From Asterias amurensis (lineage: Eukaryota; Echinodermata; Asteroidea; Forcipulatida; Asteriidae): a stretch of DNA of 64,000 bases. Below the pieces are notes generated by a model. That model saw nothing but the letters and a program-made list of their open reading frames with translations, was not told the origin of the DNA and ran no database searches. This document shows, piece by piece, positions 54,561 to 64,000 of this stretch; within the stretch, counting starts at the first letter, position 1; each line of letters starts with the position of its first letter. Made by a program: the position numbers and the translations under genes. The stretch spans positions 28,526,001-28,590,000 of the forward strand of contig NC_092650.1 of assembly GCF_032118995.1 (NCBI RefSeq). Direction: 5' to 3'.

Positions 54561-57071
54561 ACACTTAATTGCCAAAGAAACCGCACACAATTTTGGTGTT
54601 CCAATAATTTATTGACCGACTTCTGCAGGTGTAAACATTCATACGCCTTTAATCCAAATTCATTGGATTAGTAATTTCTCACCACGATTTCAAAATTATT
54701 GGTTAACGGTTTTCTGTCGCAATCTTTTCAAATTGAGGCATTATGGATGGCCTCAGCCTTTATTTGTACCTTGTGTGACAAAAATCGGGGAATATATTTT
54801 TTGGGGGGCGATTGCGATTATCCCCTTAAGAGTCAGTTCAGGTAAATAATTGACATAGTTGCTCACGGTCAAAAAATGATTTTTTTTTAATACTTTGTGG
54901 GTGGAAGGGCCTTGGGGTGCAAGTAAACAAAAATGCATTTTTAATTATATATATAGCCCGTTGCCATGGTTACGGCTCATTTTGTTTTTTGGCCATTTTA
55001 GGCCGATTTTGGGGACCGGTCTGAAAAACTGTTTTTTAGCTCATATTTACAACTCCACCCCACCAAAATGCAAAATTATTTCGAAAAACCTTTTATATCA
55101 CTACAAAGTATCATCCTTGGCCTTCCTTGAGGAAAAAAAAATTATTGCTTTAAATATCACCCTTATGTTGTTTTTGCATCATGCATTACAGTATGTTTTT
55201 AGAATTTGCAAAATCAACATTTTTACCCTATTTTTGGACCCCAAAATGTCAATTTGCCAGGGGTCTCAGAAAATTTTCCTTTCGGCTGTGGTTAGGGCCA
55301 ACATTGGTCTTTTCATATCTGCTGAGAAAAACTTGGGCAATTGTATCCTGTTGTGACAGTACTGCCTCAAAACTAGACTTTTTTCCCCAAAACGTAAAAA
55401 ATGCATTTTTAAGGGTCTTTTCACATAATATTGACATATGTGTCCATGGTAAAAAAGAAAGGAATATTTTTCTAATACTTTGTGGATGGTGGGGAGTTGG
55501 GGTCAAAATAGCCAAAATTTACATTTCAAATCATAATTTAACACGTTGCCATGGTAACAGCTCATTTGTGTTAAGGCCACTTTAGGCCGATTTTGGGGTC
55601 TGAAAAACTGTTTTTTTAGTTAATATTTACAACTGTACCCCACCAAAAAAACAAAAATATTTCATAAAACCTTTTCCATCACTACAAATTATCATCCTTG
55701 GCTTTACTTGAGACACAAAATTATTGCTATAAATTTCACCCGTGTGCTATTTTTAGAACGTGCATTAGAGTATGTTTTTAGAACTTGGAAACTCACCATT
55801 TTTACCATATTTGTGCCCTCAAAATTTCATTTTTTTCAGGGGTCTCAGAATATTTTCCTTTCGGTTTTGATTAGGGCCAAAATTGGTCTTGTAAGACAAA
55901 AATGGGCAATTGTATCCTGATGTAACAGTATTGTACCAAAAATAGACCCTTTCCCCCAAAAACTTAGAGAAATGCATTTTGAAATATTTGCTTCATTTTG
56001 AATTTACAACATTAAGAGGTAATAATTCCATCAATCTGGCAGCTTTTCGTAAGCACTCTGTAGGCTTAGTGCATTACCCAACATTGATCAGGACTTGTTG
56101 ATGACCTAAATCTTAGAATTTGCCCCGCCCCGGCCCCGCCCCAATCATATTTCTTGACATTGCATAAAACAAAGTTTTCAGTGTGAACAGCGCCTCTTTT
56201 TGAAAGTCACATTTTTTTAGTTCCCCTTGCACATCATGTAGAGTAAGAAAGTTTGTGCTGTCTTAATTTTTATTGGTTCTCAGAATATTTCTCATTTGGT
56301 TGTGATTTGGCTATCATTGTTGTTTGCATGTCTGCTGGGGCGAAACACTTTGGTTTATTGTAACTGTTGTGACACTTCTGCCTCAAACAGGTAATTAAAA
56401 AAAATGCATTTCGAAGTTATCCCTGACTTTGAATTGATAAAACACAAAAACGAGCATGCTTGTTAAAAAATCTGGCACTGTTTCCATGCTCTTTATGTAA
56501 CAAATACAAAGTTTTTATTTAAACATAAGCCATAACCATGCTTTGCCACTGAGAGTTCTTGTTTTGTCATGACTACTTCACCTACATGATTCACAATGCA
56601 AGAAGAGAAGTAGTGCGATGAGCATTCTTTACTATTCTTGTCTATACATGGCCTTTTAACAGTCTCCTTGGTCCCTGCCCACTACCAAACTAAACAATTT
56701 CATCCCCATTAGAACAAAGAGGCTCTAAAAGTGAGCAAATACTGTATCCAAAGTATCTAAATTGCCATTCACCTGCTTTGGCCTTCTGTAAGCAGTTCCC
56801 CCATCCATGGTGGGGTTCCTTTCAATTGTTCTGTTGCAAACAATAAGAGTTGGTTTATTTAACGTGATAAACAATTCAGCAGGTAATGTTTGACGATGTT
56901 TGTTGTTGATTGTTCTCAGAGACGAATATAACAATTATGAATTAGTAAGATAGTGAATGGAAAAAGTAATCAGACTAGCCTGAATAAACTTTTGTCACTG
57001 CAATTGCATCTTACTTATTTGTGTTGAGCAGGTTCAAGTATTTACAACTTCTTTCAATGTTGTTTCACTAA

Positions 57072-57289
57072 AGGAACACGTTGCCTTGAATCGTTCGAGT
57101 TTGTCTTTGAAAAGCGTTTGTAACCGTTTATTACAAAATGCATGATTAGAAAGACATTTTAAAAGTAGAATTTAATGATCCACACAAGTATCACCCAAAA
57201 ACATCTTGCAAACCATATGCACTTTATAACAAACGGTTACAAACGTATTTCAAAGACCAACTTGACCGACCCCAGGCAACGTGTTCCTT
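57072..57289. mobile_element. MITE family C, short copy
   Basis: AGGAACACGTTGCCTTGAAT at the left and GGCAACGTGTTCCT at the right. The inner sequence matches the outer parts of the 24986-25367 element but lacks its central section. The right flank is TTAA-like; the left flank is CTAA. It lies in the centre of the large foldback element. Confidence 0.75.
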
Positions 57290-57685
57290 TTAAATGATCT
57301 CATACGCTCATCTTGCAAATCGTTAGTATCATTGTTTTTAATAAGATCTTGGCAAAAATTTTCCAATACTTATATTATTGTTTATGATCTCTATCTCTAT
57401 GAAAAGTTTTCATTTGGTAGCAGAGGGACCAAGCAGAGTAGGCCCTGTATTAAAGACAACTTGTAAAGACAACTTGTAAAGACTCTATACTTGCAATGGG
57501 AATAATCTGTACAATAGGTAAAGTAGCCAAATTAAGAACTCTCAGTGGGCAAAGCATTGGTTATGGCTTGGTTGGATACCAATATGTTTAAACAAAAACT
57601 TTGTATTCATTACTCAAAGGGCATGGAAACAGTGCCAGATGTTTAACAAGCATGCATTGTTTTTGGAAAAAATTACTATATTTAA

Positions 57686-58002
57686 AGCCATTGGACCCTT
57701 TCTCACCATACATGTACCATCCGTACAAACTAAATCTTTCGGTGTAAGGACTTTCTCTAGTGCCGCCCCCCAACTCTGGAACTCTCTTCCCGGCTACATC
57801 CGCTCTCCACAGAGCATAGAACAATTCAAAACTCTGCTTGAATCACATTTGTTTTCTATTGCCTACTGTTCAGTTTAATCCTTTTGTTTGCTTATTGTAG
57901 TGTATTTTTTGTTAATTGGTTGCTTTTTATTTGCTTATTGTTTTTTGTAAAGCGCATTGGTATTTCTTTCAGTTATGAAATGCGCTATATATAAGAATTA
58001 GC

Positions 58003-58067
<65 letters not shown>

Positions 58068-58400
58068 TCGGTACAGAAAAAAATAATAAAAGTTCACAGA
58101 TTTACAAGTTACTTACAGGGTTTACAGAAGGTAATGGTGAAAGACTTCTCTTGAAATATTATTCCATGAAATGCTTTACTTTTTGAGAAAACATTTAAAC
58201 AATATCAATTCTCGATATCGAGAATTACGGATTTATTTTAAACACATTTCATGACACAGCGAAACGTGCGGAAACAAGGGTGGGTTTTCTCCCGACTCCG
58301 ATGACCGATTGAGCCTAAATTTTCACAGGTTTTCACAGAAGTTGTGATACACGAAGTGTGGGCCTTGGACATTGCTGTTGACTGAAAGTGTCCAATGGCT
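57686..58400. mobile_element. MITE family B with a LINE 3' fragment inside
   Basis: AGCCATTGGACCCTTTC at the left and GTCCAATGGCT at the right, flanked by TTAA at 57682-57685 and 58401-58404. The right half (58069-58400) matches the complement of the 48702-49067 copy. The left part is interrupted near 57705 by a LINE tail (to about 58065). It is nested in the right arm of the large foldback. Confidence 0.85.
57705..58066 (+). pseudogene. LINE 3' end (C-terminal tail only)
   Basis: The + strand frame reads TKSFGVRTFSSAAPQLWNSL and PGYIRSPQSIEQFKTLLESH, the usual C-terminal end of CR1-like LINE proteins. It is followed by a stop, a short 3' UTR with GCGCTATATATAAGAATTAG, and an ATT microsatellite (58010-58066). 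It is strongly 5' truncated and inserted in the MITE. Confidence 0.82.
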
Positions 58401-59696
58401 TTAAGGCAGGTACTGTCACAACAGAATACAATAAACCCAAGTGTTTCTCCCCAGAAGACATGAAAACACCAATAATCGCCCCAATCACAACCGAAAGGGA
58501 ACACTTTCAAAAAAGATGCGCTATTCCCCAAAATTGTTTTATGCAATGTCAAGAAATATGATTGGGGCTGGGCCGGTCAAATTCAAAGATTTAGGTCATC
58601 AACAGTTCCTGATCAATGTTGGGTAATCCACTAAGTCTACATAGTGCTTACGAAAAGCTGCAAGATTGATAGAATTATTACTTTTTAATGTTATAAATTC
58701 AATATGAAGAAAAAAACAATTCAAAATGCATTTTTCTGTTTTTGGAAAAAAGTATATTTTTGAGACAGTACTGTTACATGAGACCCCTGGCAAGTTGACA
58801 TTTAGGGTCCAAAAATAGGGTAAAAATGTTGATGGTGCAAGTTCTAAAAACATACTGTAATGCATGATGCAAAAATAGCACAAGGGTGATATTTAAAGCA
58901 ATATTTTGTTTTCTCAAAGAAGGCCAAGGATGATACTTTGTAGTGATATAAAAGGTTTTTCGAAATAATTTTGCATTTTGGTGGGGTGGAGTTGTAAATA
59001 TGAGCTTAAAACCAGTTTTTCAGACCCCCAAATCGGCCTAAAATGGCCAAAAAACAAAATGAGCCGTAACCATGGCAACTTGCTATATATATAATTAAAA
59101 AATGCAATTTTGTTTACTTGCACCCCAAGGCCCTTCCACCCACAAAGTATAAAAAAAAAAATCATTTTTTGACCGTGAGCAAACTATGTCAATTATTTAC
59201 CTGAACTGACTCTTAAGGGGATAATCGCAATCGCCCCCCAAAAAAATATATTCCCCGATTTTTGTCACACAAGGTACAAATAAAGGCTGAGGCCATCCCT
59301 AATGCCTCAATTTGAAAAGATTGCGACAGAAAACCGTTAACCAATAATTTTGAAATCGTGGTGAGAAATTACTAATCCAATGAATTTGGATTAAAGGCGT
59401 ATGAATGTTTACACCTGCAGAAGTCGGTCAATTAATTATTGGAACACCAAAATTGTTTGCGGTTTCTTTGGCAATTAAGTGTATCAGTATAATTTGCGTC
59501 CCATTTGGGGTTTTCTTGTGCCCTTCTGTCTGTTGTGCCTCTCTGTTTTTTTGCTGTTGTCAATACATTTTTCTACGTTACGTTTCCAAAAAACTATGAC
59601 CAAGTACAGGGGCTCAAACCTGGCATAATTATTGTTGTTGTTATTAGAGTTGAGATCGGCCTCCTGGTTGTTCTGTCACGGAGCTGTTACTTTATA

Positions 59697-59981
59697 GGTT
59701 AAGGGTTAAGGGTTAAGGGTTAAGGGTTAAGGGTTAAGGGTTAAGGGTTAAGGGTTAAGGGTTAAGGGTTAAGGGTTAAGGGTTAAGGGTTAAGGGTTAA
59801 GGGTTAAGGGTTAAGGGTTAAGGGCTAAGGGCTAAGGGCTAAGGGTTAAGGGTTAAGGGTTAAGGGTTAAGGGTTAAGGGTTAAGGGTTAAGGGTTAAGG
59901 GTTAAGGGTTAAGGGTTAGGGTTAGGGTTAGGATATGGGTTAGGGTTAGGGTTAGGGTTAGGGTTAGGGTTAGGGTTAGGG
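59697..59981 (+). repeat. Interstitial telomere-like repeats: TTAAGGG then TTAGGG
   Basis: About 31 units of TTAAGGG (three read CTAAGGG, 59822-59841) are followed by about 11 units of canonical TTAGGG (59917-59981), broken once by an ATATGG variant. TTAGGG is the telomere repeat of echinoderms and vertebrates. The 7-bp variant borders it directly. Confidence 0.97.
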
Positions 59982-60059
59982 ACCTAACTGATTCCGTCAA
60001 AACCTACTCGTTTTCCATCAGGGTCGCCAAAAAACCTCGCCGTTTTTCGTCCGGGACGC

Positions 60060-61790
60060 TAGTTTTTGTAGTCGTTTCCCGATCGAAGGCTACACTGTCG
60101 CTTTTCACTTTAAAATCTAGCCAAATCTAGCCCCCAAATGGGCGTTTCGGGGGCGTTTTGTAGCCGTTTCCTGGTGAGAAACGGCAGAGTGTAGCTTTTT
60201 AAGCTAGATTTGTAGCCGTTTTACTCAGGGAAGGCTACATGTAGCTTTCGGAGGCTAGATCCGAGCACTTCTACCGAAACAATGGTGGCATGTAGATTTT
60301 AGAGGCTAGATATGTAGCCGTTTTCTCAGGAAAGGCTACATGTGTAACCCTTTTACCGAAACAATGGCGGCATGTATTTTTTGGAGGCTAGATTTGTAGC
60401 CGTTTTACTCAGGAAAGGCTACATGTAGCTTTCGGAGGCTAAATGTGGAGCCCTTCTACCGAAACATTGGCGGCATGTAGATTTTAGAGGCTGGATATGT
60501 AGCCGTTTTACTCAGGAAAGGCTACATGTGTAACCCTTTTACCGAAACAATGGCGGCATGTATTTTTTGGAGGCTAGATATGTAGCCGTTTTACTCGAGA
60601 AAGGCTACATGTAGCTTTCGGAGGCTAGATGTGGAGCCCTTCTACCGAAACAATGGCGGCATGTAGATTTTAGAGGCTAGATATGTAGCCGTTTTACTCA
60701 GGAAAGGCTACATGTAGCTTTCGGAGGCTAGATGTGTAGCCATTCTACCGAAACAATGGCGGCATGTAGATTTTAGAGGCTAGATATGTAGCCATTTTAC
60801 TCAGAAAAGGCTACATGTGTAACCCTTTTACCGAAACAATGGCGGCATGTATTTTTTGGAGGCTAGATATGTAGCCGTTTTACTCAGGAAAGGCTACATG
60901 TAGCTTTCGGAGGCTAGATGTGTAGCCATTCTACCGAAACAATGGCGGCATGTAGATTTTAGAGGCTAGATATGTAGCCATTTTACTCAGGAAAGGCTAC
61001 ATGTGTAACCCTTTTACCGAAACAATGGCGGCATGTATTTTTTGGAGGCTAGATATGTAGCCGTTTTACTCAGGAAAGGCTACATATGTAGCTGTCGGAG
61101 GCTAGATGTGGAGCCCTTCTACCGAAACAATGGCGGCATGTAGTTTTTAGAGGCTAGATATGTAGCCGTTTTACTCAGGCAAGGCTACATGTGTAACCCT
61201 TTTACCGAAACAATGGCGGCATGTAGATTTTAGAGGCTAGATATGTGGCCGTTTTTTTACTCAGGAAAGGCTACATATAGCTTTCGGAGGCTAGATGTGT
61301 AGCCCTTCTACCGAAACAATGGCGGCATGTAGATTTTAGAGGCTAGATATGTAGCCGTTTTACTCAGGAAACGCTACATGTGTAACCCTTTTACCGAAAC
61401 AATGGCGGCATGTAGATTTTAGAGGCTAGATATGTAGCCGTTTTACTCAGGAAAGGCTACATGTAGCTTTCGGAGGCTAGATGTGGAGCCCCTCTACCGA
61501 AACAATGGCGGCATGTAGATTTTAGAGGCTAGATATGTAGCCGTTTTACTCAGGAAAGGCTACATGTAGCTTTCGGAGGCTATATGTGTAACCCTTTTAC
61601 CGAAACAATGGCGGCATGTAGATTTTGGAGGCTAGATTTGTAGCCGTTTTACTCAGGAAAGGCTACAAGTAGCTTTCGGAGGATACATGTGTAACCCTTT
61701 TACCGAAACAATGGCGGCATGTATTTTTTGGAGGCTAGATATGTAGCTGTTTTACTGAGCAGAGGCTACATGTAGCTTTCGGAGGCTAGA
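60060..61790. repeat. Satellite 1, alternating units of about 82 and 103 bp
   Basis: ACCGAAACAATGGCGGCATG recurs at spacing near 82 and 103 bp in turn (for example 60273, 60355, 60458, 60541, 60643), so the higher-order unit is about 185 bp. Within units GAGGCTAGAT.TGTAGCC and CAGGAAAGGCTACATGT recur, with the alternative links ATGTGTAACCC and ATGTAGCTTTCGG. It starts right after the telomere-like repeats. About 18 half-units. Confidence 0.93.
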
Positions 61791-62717
61791 TGGTGTAGCT
61801 TTTTGGAGGCTACATAGCCGCAATCCGTCCGGGAAAATTGAAAAAGGGCTATATATCTAGCTCCTCGGAAGCTAGATGGTGTAGCTTTTTGGAGGCTACA
61901 TAGCCGCAATCCGTCAGGGAAAATTGCAAAAGGGCTACATATCTAGCTCCTCGGAGGCTAGAAGGTGTAGCTTTTTGGAGGCTACATAGCCGCAATCCGT
62001 CAGGGAAAATTGCAAAAGGGCTACATATCTAGCTCCTCGGAGGCTAGAAGGTGTAGCTTTTTGGAGGCTACATAGCCGCAATCCGTCAGGGAAAATTGCA
62101 AAAGGGCTACATATCTAGCTCCTCGGAGGCTAGATGGTGTAGCTTTTTGGAGGCTACATAGCCGCAATCCGTCAGGGAAAATTGAAAAAGGGTTACATAT
62201 CTAGCTCCTCGGAGGCTAGATGGTGTAGCTTTTTGGAGGCTACATAGCCGCAATCCGTCCAGGAAAATTGAAAAAGGGCTACATATCTAGCTCCTCGGAG
62301 GCTAGATGGTGTAGCTTTTTGGAGGCTACATAGCCGCAATCCGTCAGGGAAAATTGCAAAAGGGCTACATATCTAGCTCCTCGGAGGCTAGATGGTGTAG
62401 CTTTTTGGAGGCTACATAGCCGCAATCCGTCAGGGAAAATTGAAAAAGGGTTACATATCTAGCTCCTCGGAGGCTAGATGGTGTAGCTTTTTGGAGGCTA
62501 CATAGCCGCAATCCGTCCGGGAAAATTGAAAAAGGGCTACATATCTAGCTCCTCGGAAGCTAGATGGTGTAGCTTTTTGGAGGCTACATAGCCGCAATCC
62601 GTCAGGGGAAAATTGAAAAAGGGCTACATATCTAGCTCCTCGGAAGCTAGATGGTGTAGCTTTTTGGAGGCTACATAGCCGCAATCCGTCAGGGAAAATT
62701 GAAAAAGGGCTACATAT
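61790..62717. repeat. Satellite 2, unit of about 86 bp
   Basis: Units carry TGGTGTAGCTTTTTGGAGGC, TACATAGCCGCAATCCGTC and GGGCTACATATCTAGCTCCT, about 11 copies. It shares the GGAGGCTA(C/G)AT word with satellite 1 and so is probably derived from a common ancestor. It continues after the LTR insertion at 63868-64000. Confidence 0.93.
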
Positions 62718-63863
62718 TGTTACGAACCTCACATTGATCCCTGTGCCTTACTAGCGCCCTCTTTTGACCCAATAACTTGTCAATGTATTGACTTGAGATC
62801 AATGTTCGATTCGATATCATCTAGAATTGCTTAGCTCTTACTTCCACCTACGTCACAAGGACTCTCTGTCCAGTCAGCACATTTTGATGTCGGACCCTGG
62901 ATCGTCCAAGGGCCAGCGCTTATCCCACTCATGAATATTCAGTGAAAGCTTTGTTTGCAACCTATAAAACCACTCCCTCCGCACACGACGCAGAACTTTG
63001 TGCTTGATCAATTGCCTGTGTACAAGAAGCAATGCCATAATGACGTGCGTAATGATAGCACACAACCCTAATGCCATAAGGTTGCGTGCTAGCGGAAGCC
63101 ATAGCCTCACGCACGTATTTGTTGTACACGAAATACAATGCCATGCCAATGTGCGTAATCATTTGTACACAAATACCATGCCGTGTCCTTGTACACACAC
63201 TCGATTGCGTGTATTCCTTATGCAGTTGCATTTTGTACACAGGTGATTTAGCGTGTAATTCCCAATGTAATATCCTCATGCACATTCTTAATTGTACACA
63301 AGCAATGGCAAGCCCCGTCTTACCCTCAACTGTCAATCACTTTAACCTTACTACCCACAACTCCTTATTTGGGTTATCAACTTGCCACGTCCGACGACCT
63401 TCCAGCATTGCAGTCTTCAATTGGTCAAGACCCCTAATTGGCTTATGTTTAATTCATTTCTATACTCCAGCTTTCTCTATAAAAGCCCAGGATTTTCCTC
63501 ATGCGGAGGAGAGACGGAGAATAGAGAAAATGTTATGATGTAGAGAAGTAACAACTCCAGACAATAACTCGATGTATACTCCGAGTAAGTGTTCCAACCA
63601 CATTCCAGATATTATGTTCCCGATATTAGTACTCCATAGACCCAGTACCTCAGTTCTCCTTTTTATGATTAGTGGCTTATACCGAATATTAACACTAGTG
63701 GCATTATTGCGCTACCACATCACAAGTTGTAATGTCATAAGTGATTCAGCTGTGAATAAATTACCAGTTCATGTTGTCAGTAAAGTCAGACTCTTGCAAC
63801 TTTATTATTGTCTTCCTCGTATGTGATAGGCCAGCACACTCGCCTCATGCGAGGAACGTAACA
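62718..63863 (+). mobile_element. Solo LTR (1146 bp) in satellite 2
   Basis: It begins TGTTACGAACCTC and ends GAGGAACGTAACA, the TG...CA ends of an LTR. ATAT flanks it on both sides (62714-62717 and 63864-63867), and uninterrupted satellite units have one ATAT at that site, so the target duplication is 4 bp. A TATAAAAG box at 63478 and AATAAA at 63755 give a plausible U3-R-U5 order on the + strand. No internal gag or pol is present, so it is a solo LTR left by recombination. A Ty3/Gypsy-like origin is likely but not proved. Confidence 0.88.
63000..63310. repeat. Degenerate repeats of about 40-60 bp in the LTR U3
   Basis: (T)TGTACAC(A/G) recurs near 63015, 63122, 63166, 63201, 63234 and 63293, often followed within 10-20 bp by AATGCCAT or ATGC. 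This is a tandem-like structure upstream of the TATA box, as in LTR enhancer repeats (inference). Confidence 0.55.
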
Positions 63864-63867
63864 ATAT

Positions 63868-64000
63868 CTAGCTCCTCTGAGGCTACATGGTGTAGCTTTT
63901 TGGAGGCTACATAGCCGCAATCCTTCAGGGAAAATTGCAAAAGGGCTACATAATAAGCTCCTCGAACGCTAGATGGTGTAGCTTTTTGGAGGCTACATAG
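63868..64000. repeat. Satellite 2 resumes
   Basis: CTAGCTCCTCTGAGGCTACA and TGGTGTAGCTTTTTGGAGGC continue the array after the solo LTR and run off the window. Confidence 0.9.

Larger units (their letters stand above)
54561..59482. mobile_element. Large foldback element, 4.9 kb
   Basis: The left arm (54561 to about 56700) and right arm (about 57400-59482) are inverted copies. For example 54612-54750 matches the complement of 59300-59445 with about one mismatch, and 56470-56560 matches the complement of 57540-57640. The outer ends are ACACTTAATTGCCAAAG and its complement; TTAA lies at 54565-54568 and 59475-59478. The left arm carries a direct duplication of about 550 bp (54890-55370 and 55440-55930) that the right arm lacks. 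The right arm is split by a MITE (57686-58400), and the centre holds another (57072-57289). No transposase ORF was found. Confidence 0.85.

Noticed and set aside
54895..55585. Frames of 130-150 codons in the foldback element
   Set aside because: They repeat in the duplicated arm segment with different stops and have no transposase motifs.
59697..59981. True chromosome end
   Set aside because: Unique sequence and satellites continue on both sides for kilobases, so the repeat is interstitial in this assembly.
62451..62732. Frame with repeating SLQKATPSSFRGARYVALFQ-type sequence
   Set aside because: It is a translation of the 86-bp satellite 2 units.

Overview
This is a window of a metazoan nuclear genome, most likely an echinoderm and probably a sea star. 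The evidence is intron-rich genes with GT-AG junctions, about 60% AT, CpG-rich promoters, TTAGGG-type telomeric repeats, many short TTAA-flanked inverted-repeat elements, and CR1/Rex-like LINEs and SINEs. The clade is inferred; no species-specific gene is present.

Three host protein genes can be reconstructed. (1) RNMT, mRNA cap guanine-N7 methyltransferase, + strand, 7575-23305: nine coding exons whose phases all join, 389 aa. (2) TOP1, DNA topoisomerase I, + strand, 26325-49538: eighteen coding exons whose phases all join, 1029 aa, with every catalytic residue visible and the active-site Tyr 42 residues from the C terminus as in human TOP1. (3) A single-exon small heat shock protein (Hsp20/alpha-crystallin), - strand, 53234-53884. 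A divergent - strand transcript may start near 6.8-7.0 kb and share the RNMT promoter. RNMT caps nascent Pol II transcripts and TOP1 relaxes transcribing templates, but their adjacency need not be functional.

Layout. 1-6.6 kb: no convincing exon; short repeats and hairpins. 6.6-7.6 kb: CpG-rich promoter region. 7.6-12.1 kb: RNMT intron 1 with two decayed antisense LINEs and a Mutator-like MITE with a 10-bp target duplication. 14.3-21.4 kb: RNMT intron 6 with 48-bp and 27-bp tandem arrays, a MITE and an antisense LINE with an intact 925-codon endonuclease/reverse transcriptase ORF. 24-30 kb: TTAA-flanked MITEs, a 799-bp foldback element with 8-bp target duplications, and about 214 perfect TTTG units. 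31.5-49.5 kb: body of TOP1, where two exon edges and their splice sites are tandemly copied into introns, and intron 17 holds about 31 copies of a 111-bp satellite. 54.56-59.48 kb: one large inverted-repeat (foldback) element carrying nested insertions. 59.7-64 kb: telomere-like TTAAGGG/TTAGGG repeats, then two satellite families, the second interrupted by a solo LTR.

The most unusual observations are the tandem copying of exon-intron boundaries within TOP1, the 4.9-kb foldback element, and the telomere-repeat/satellite block at the right end.
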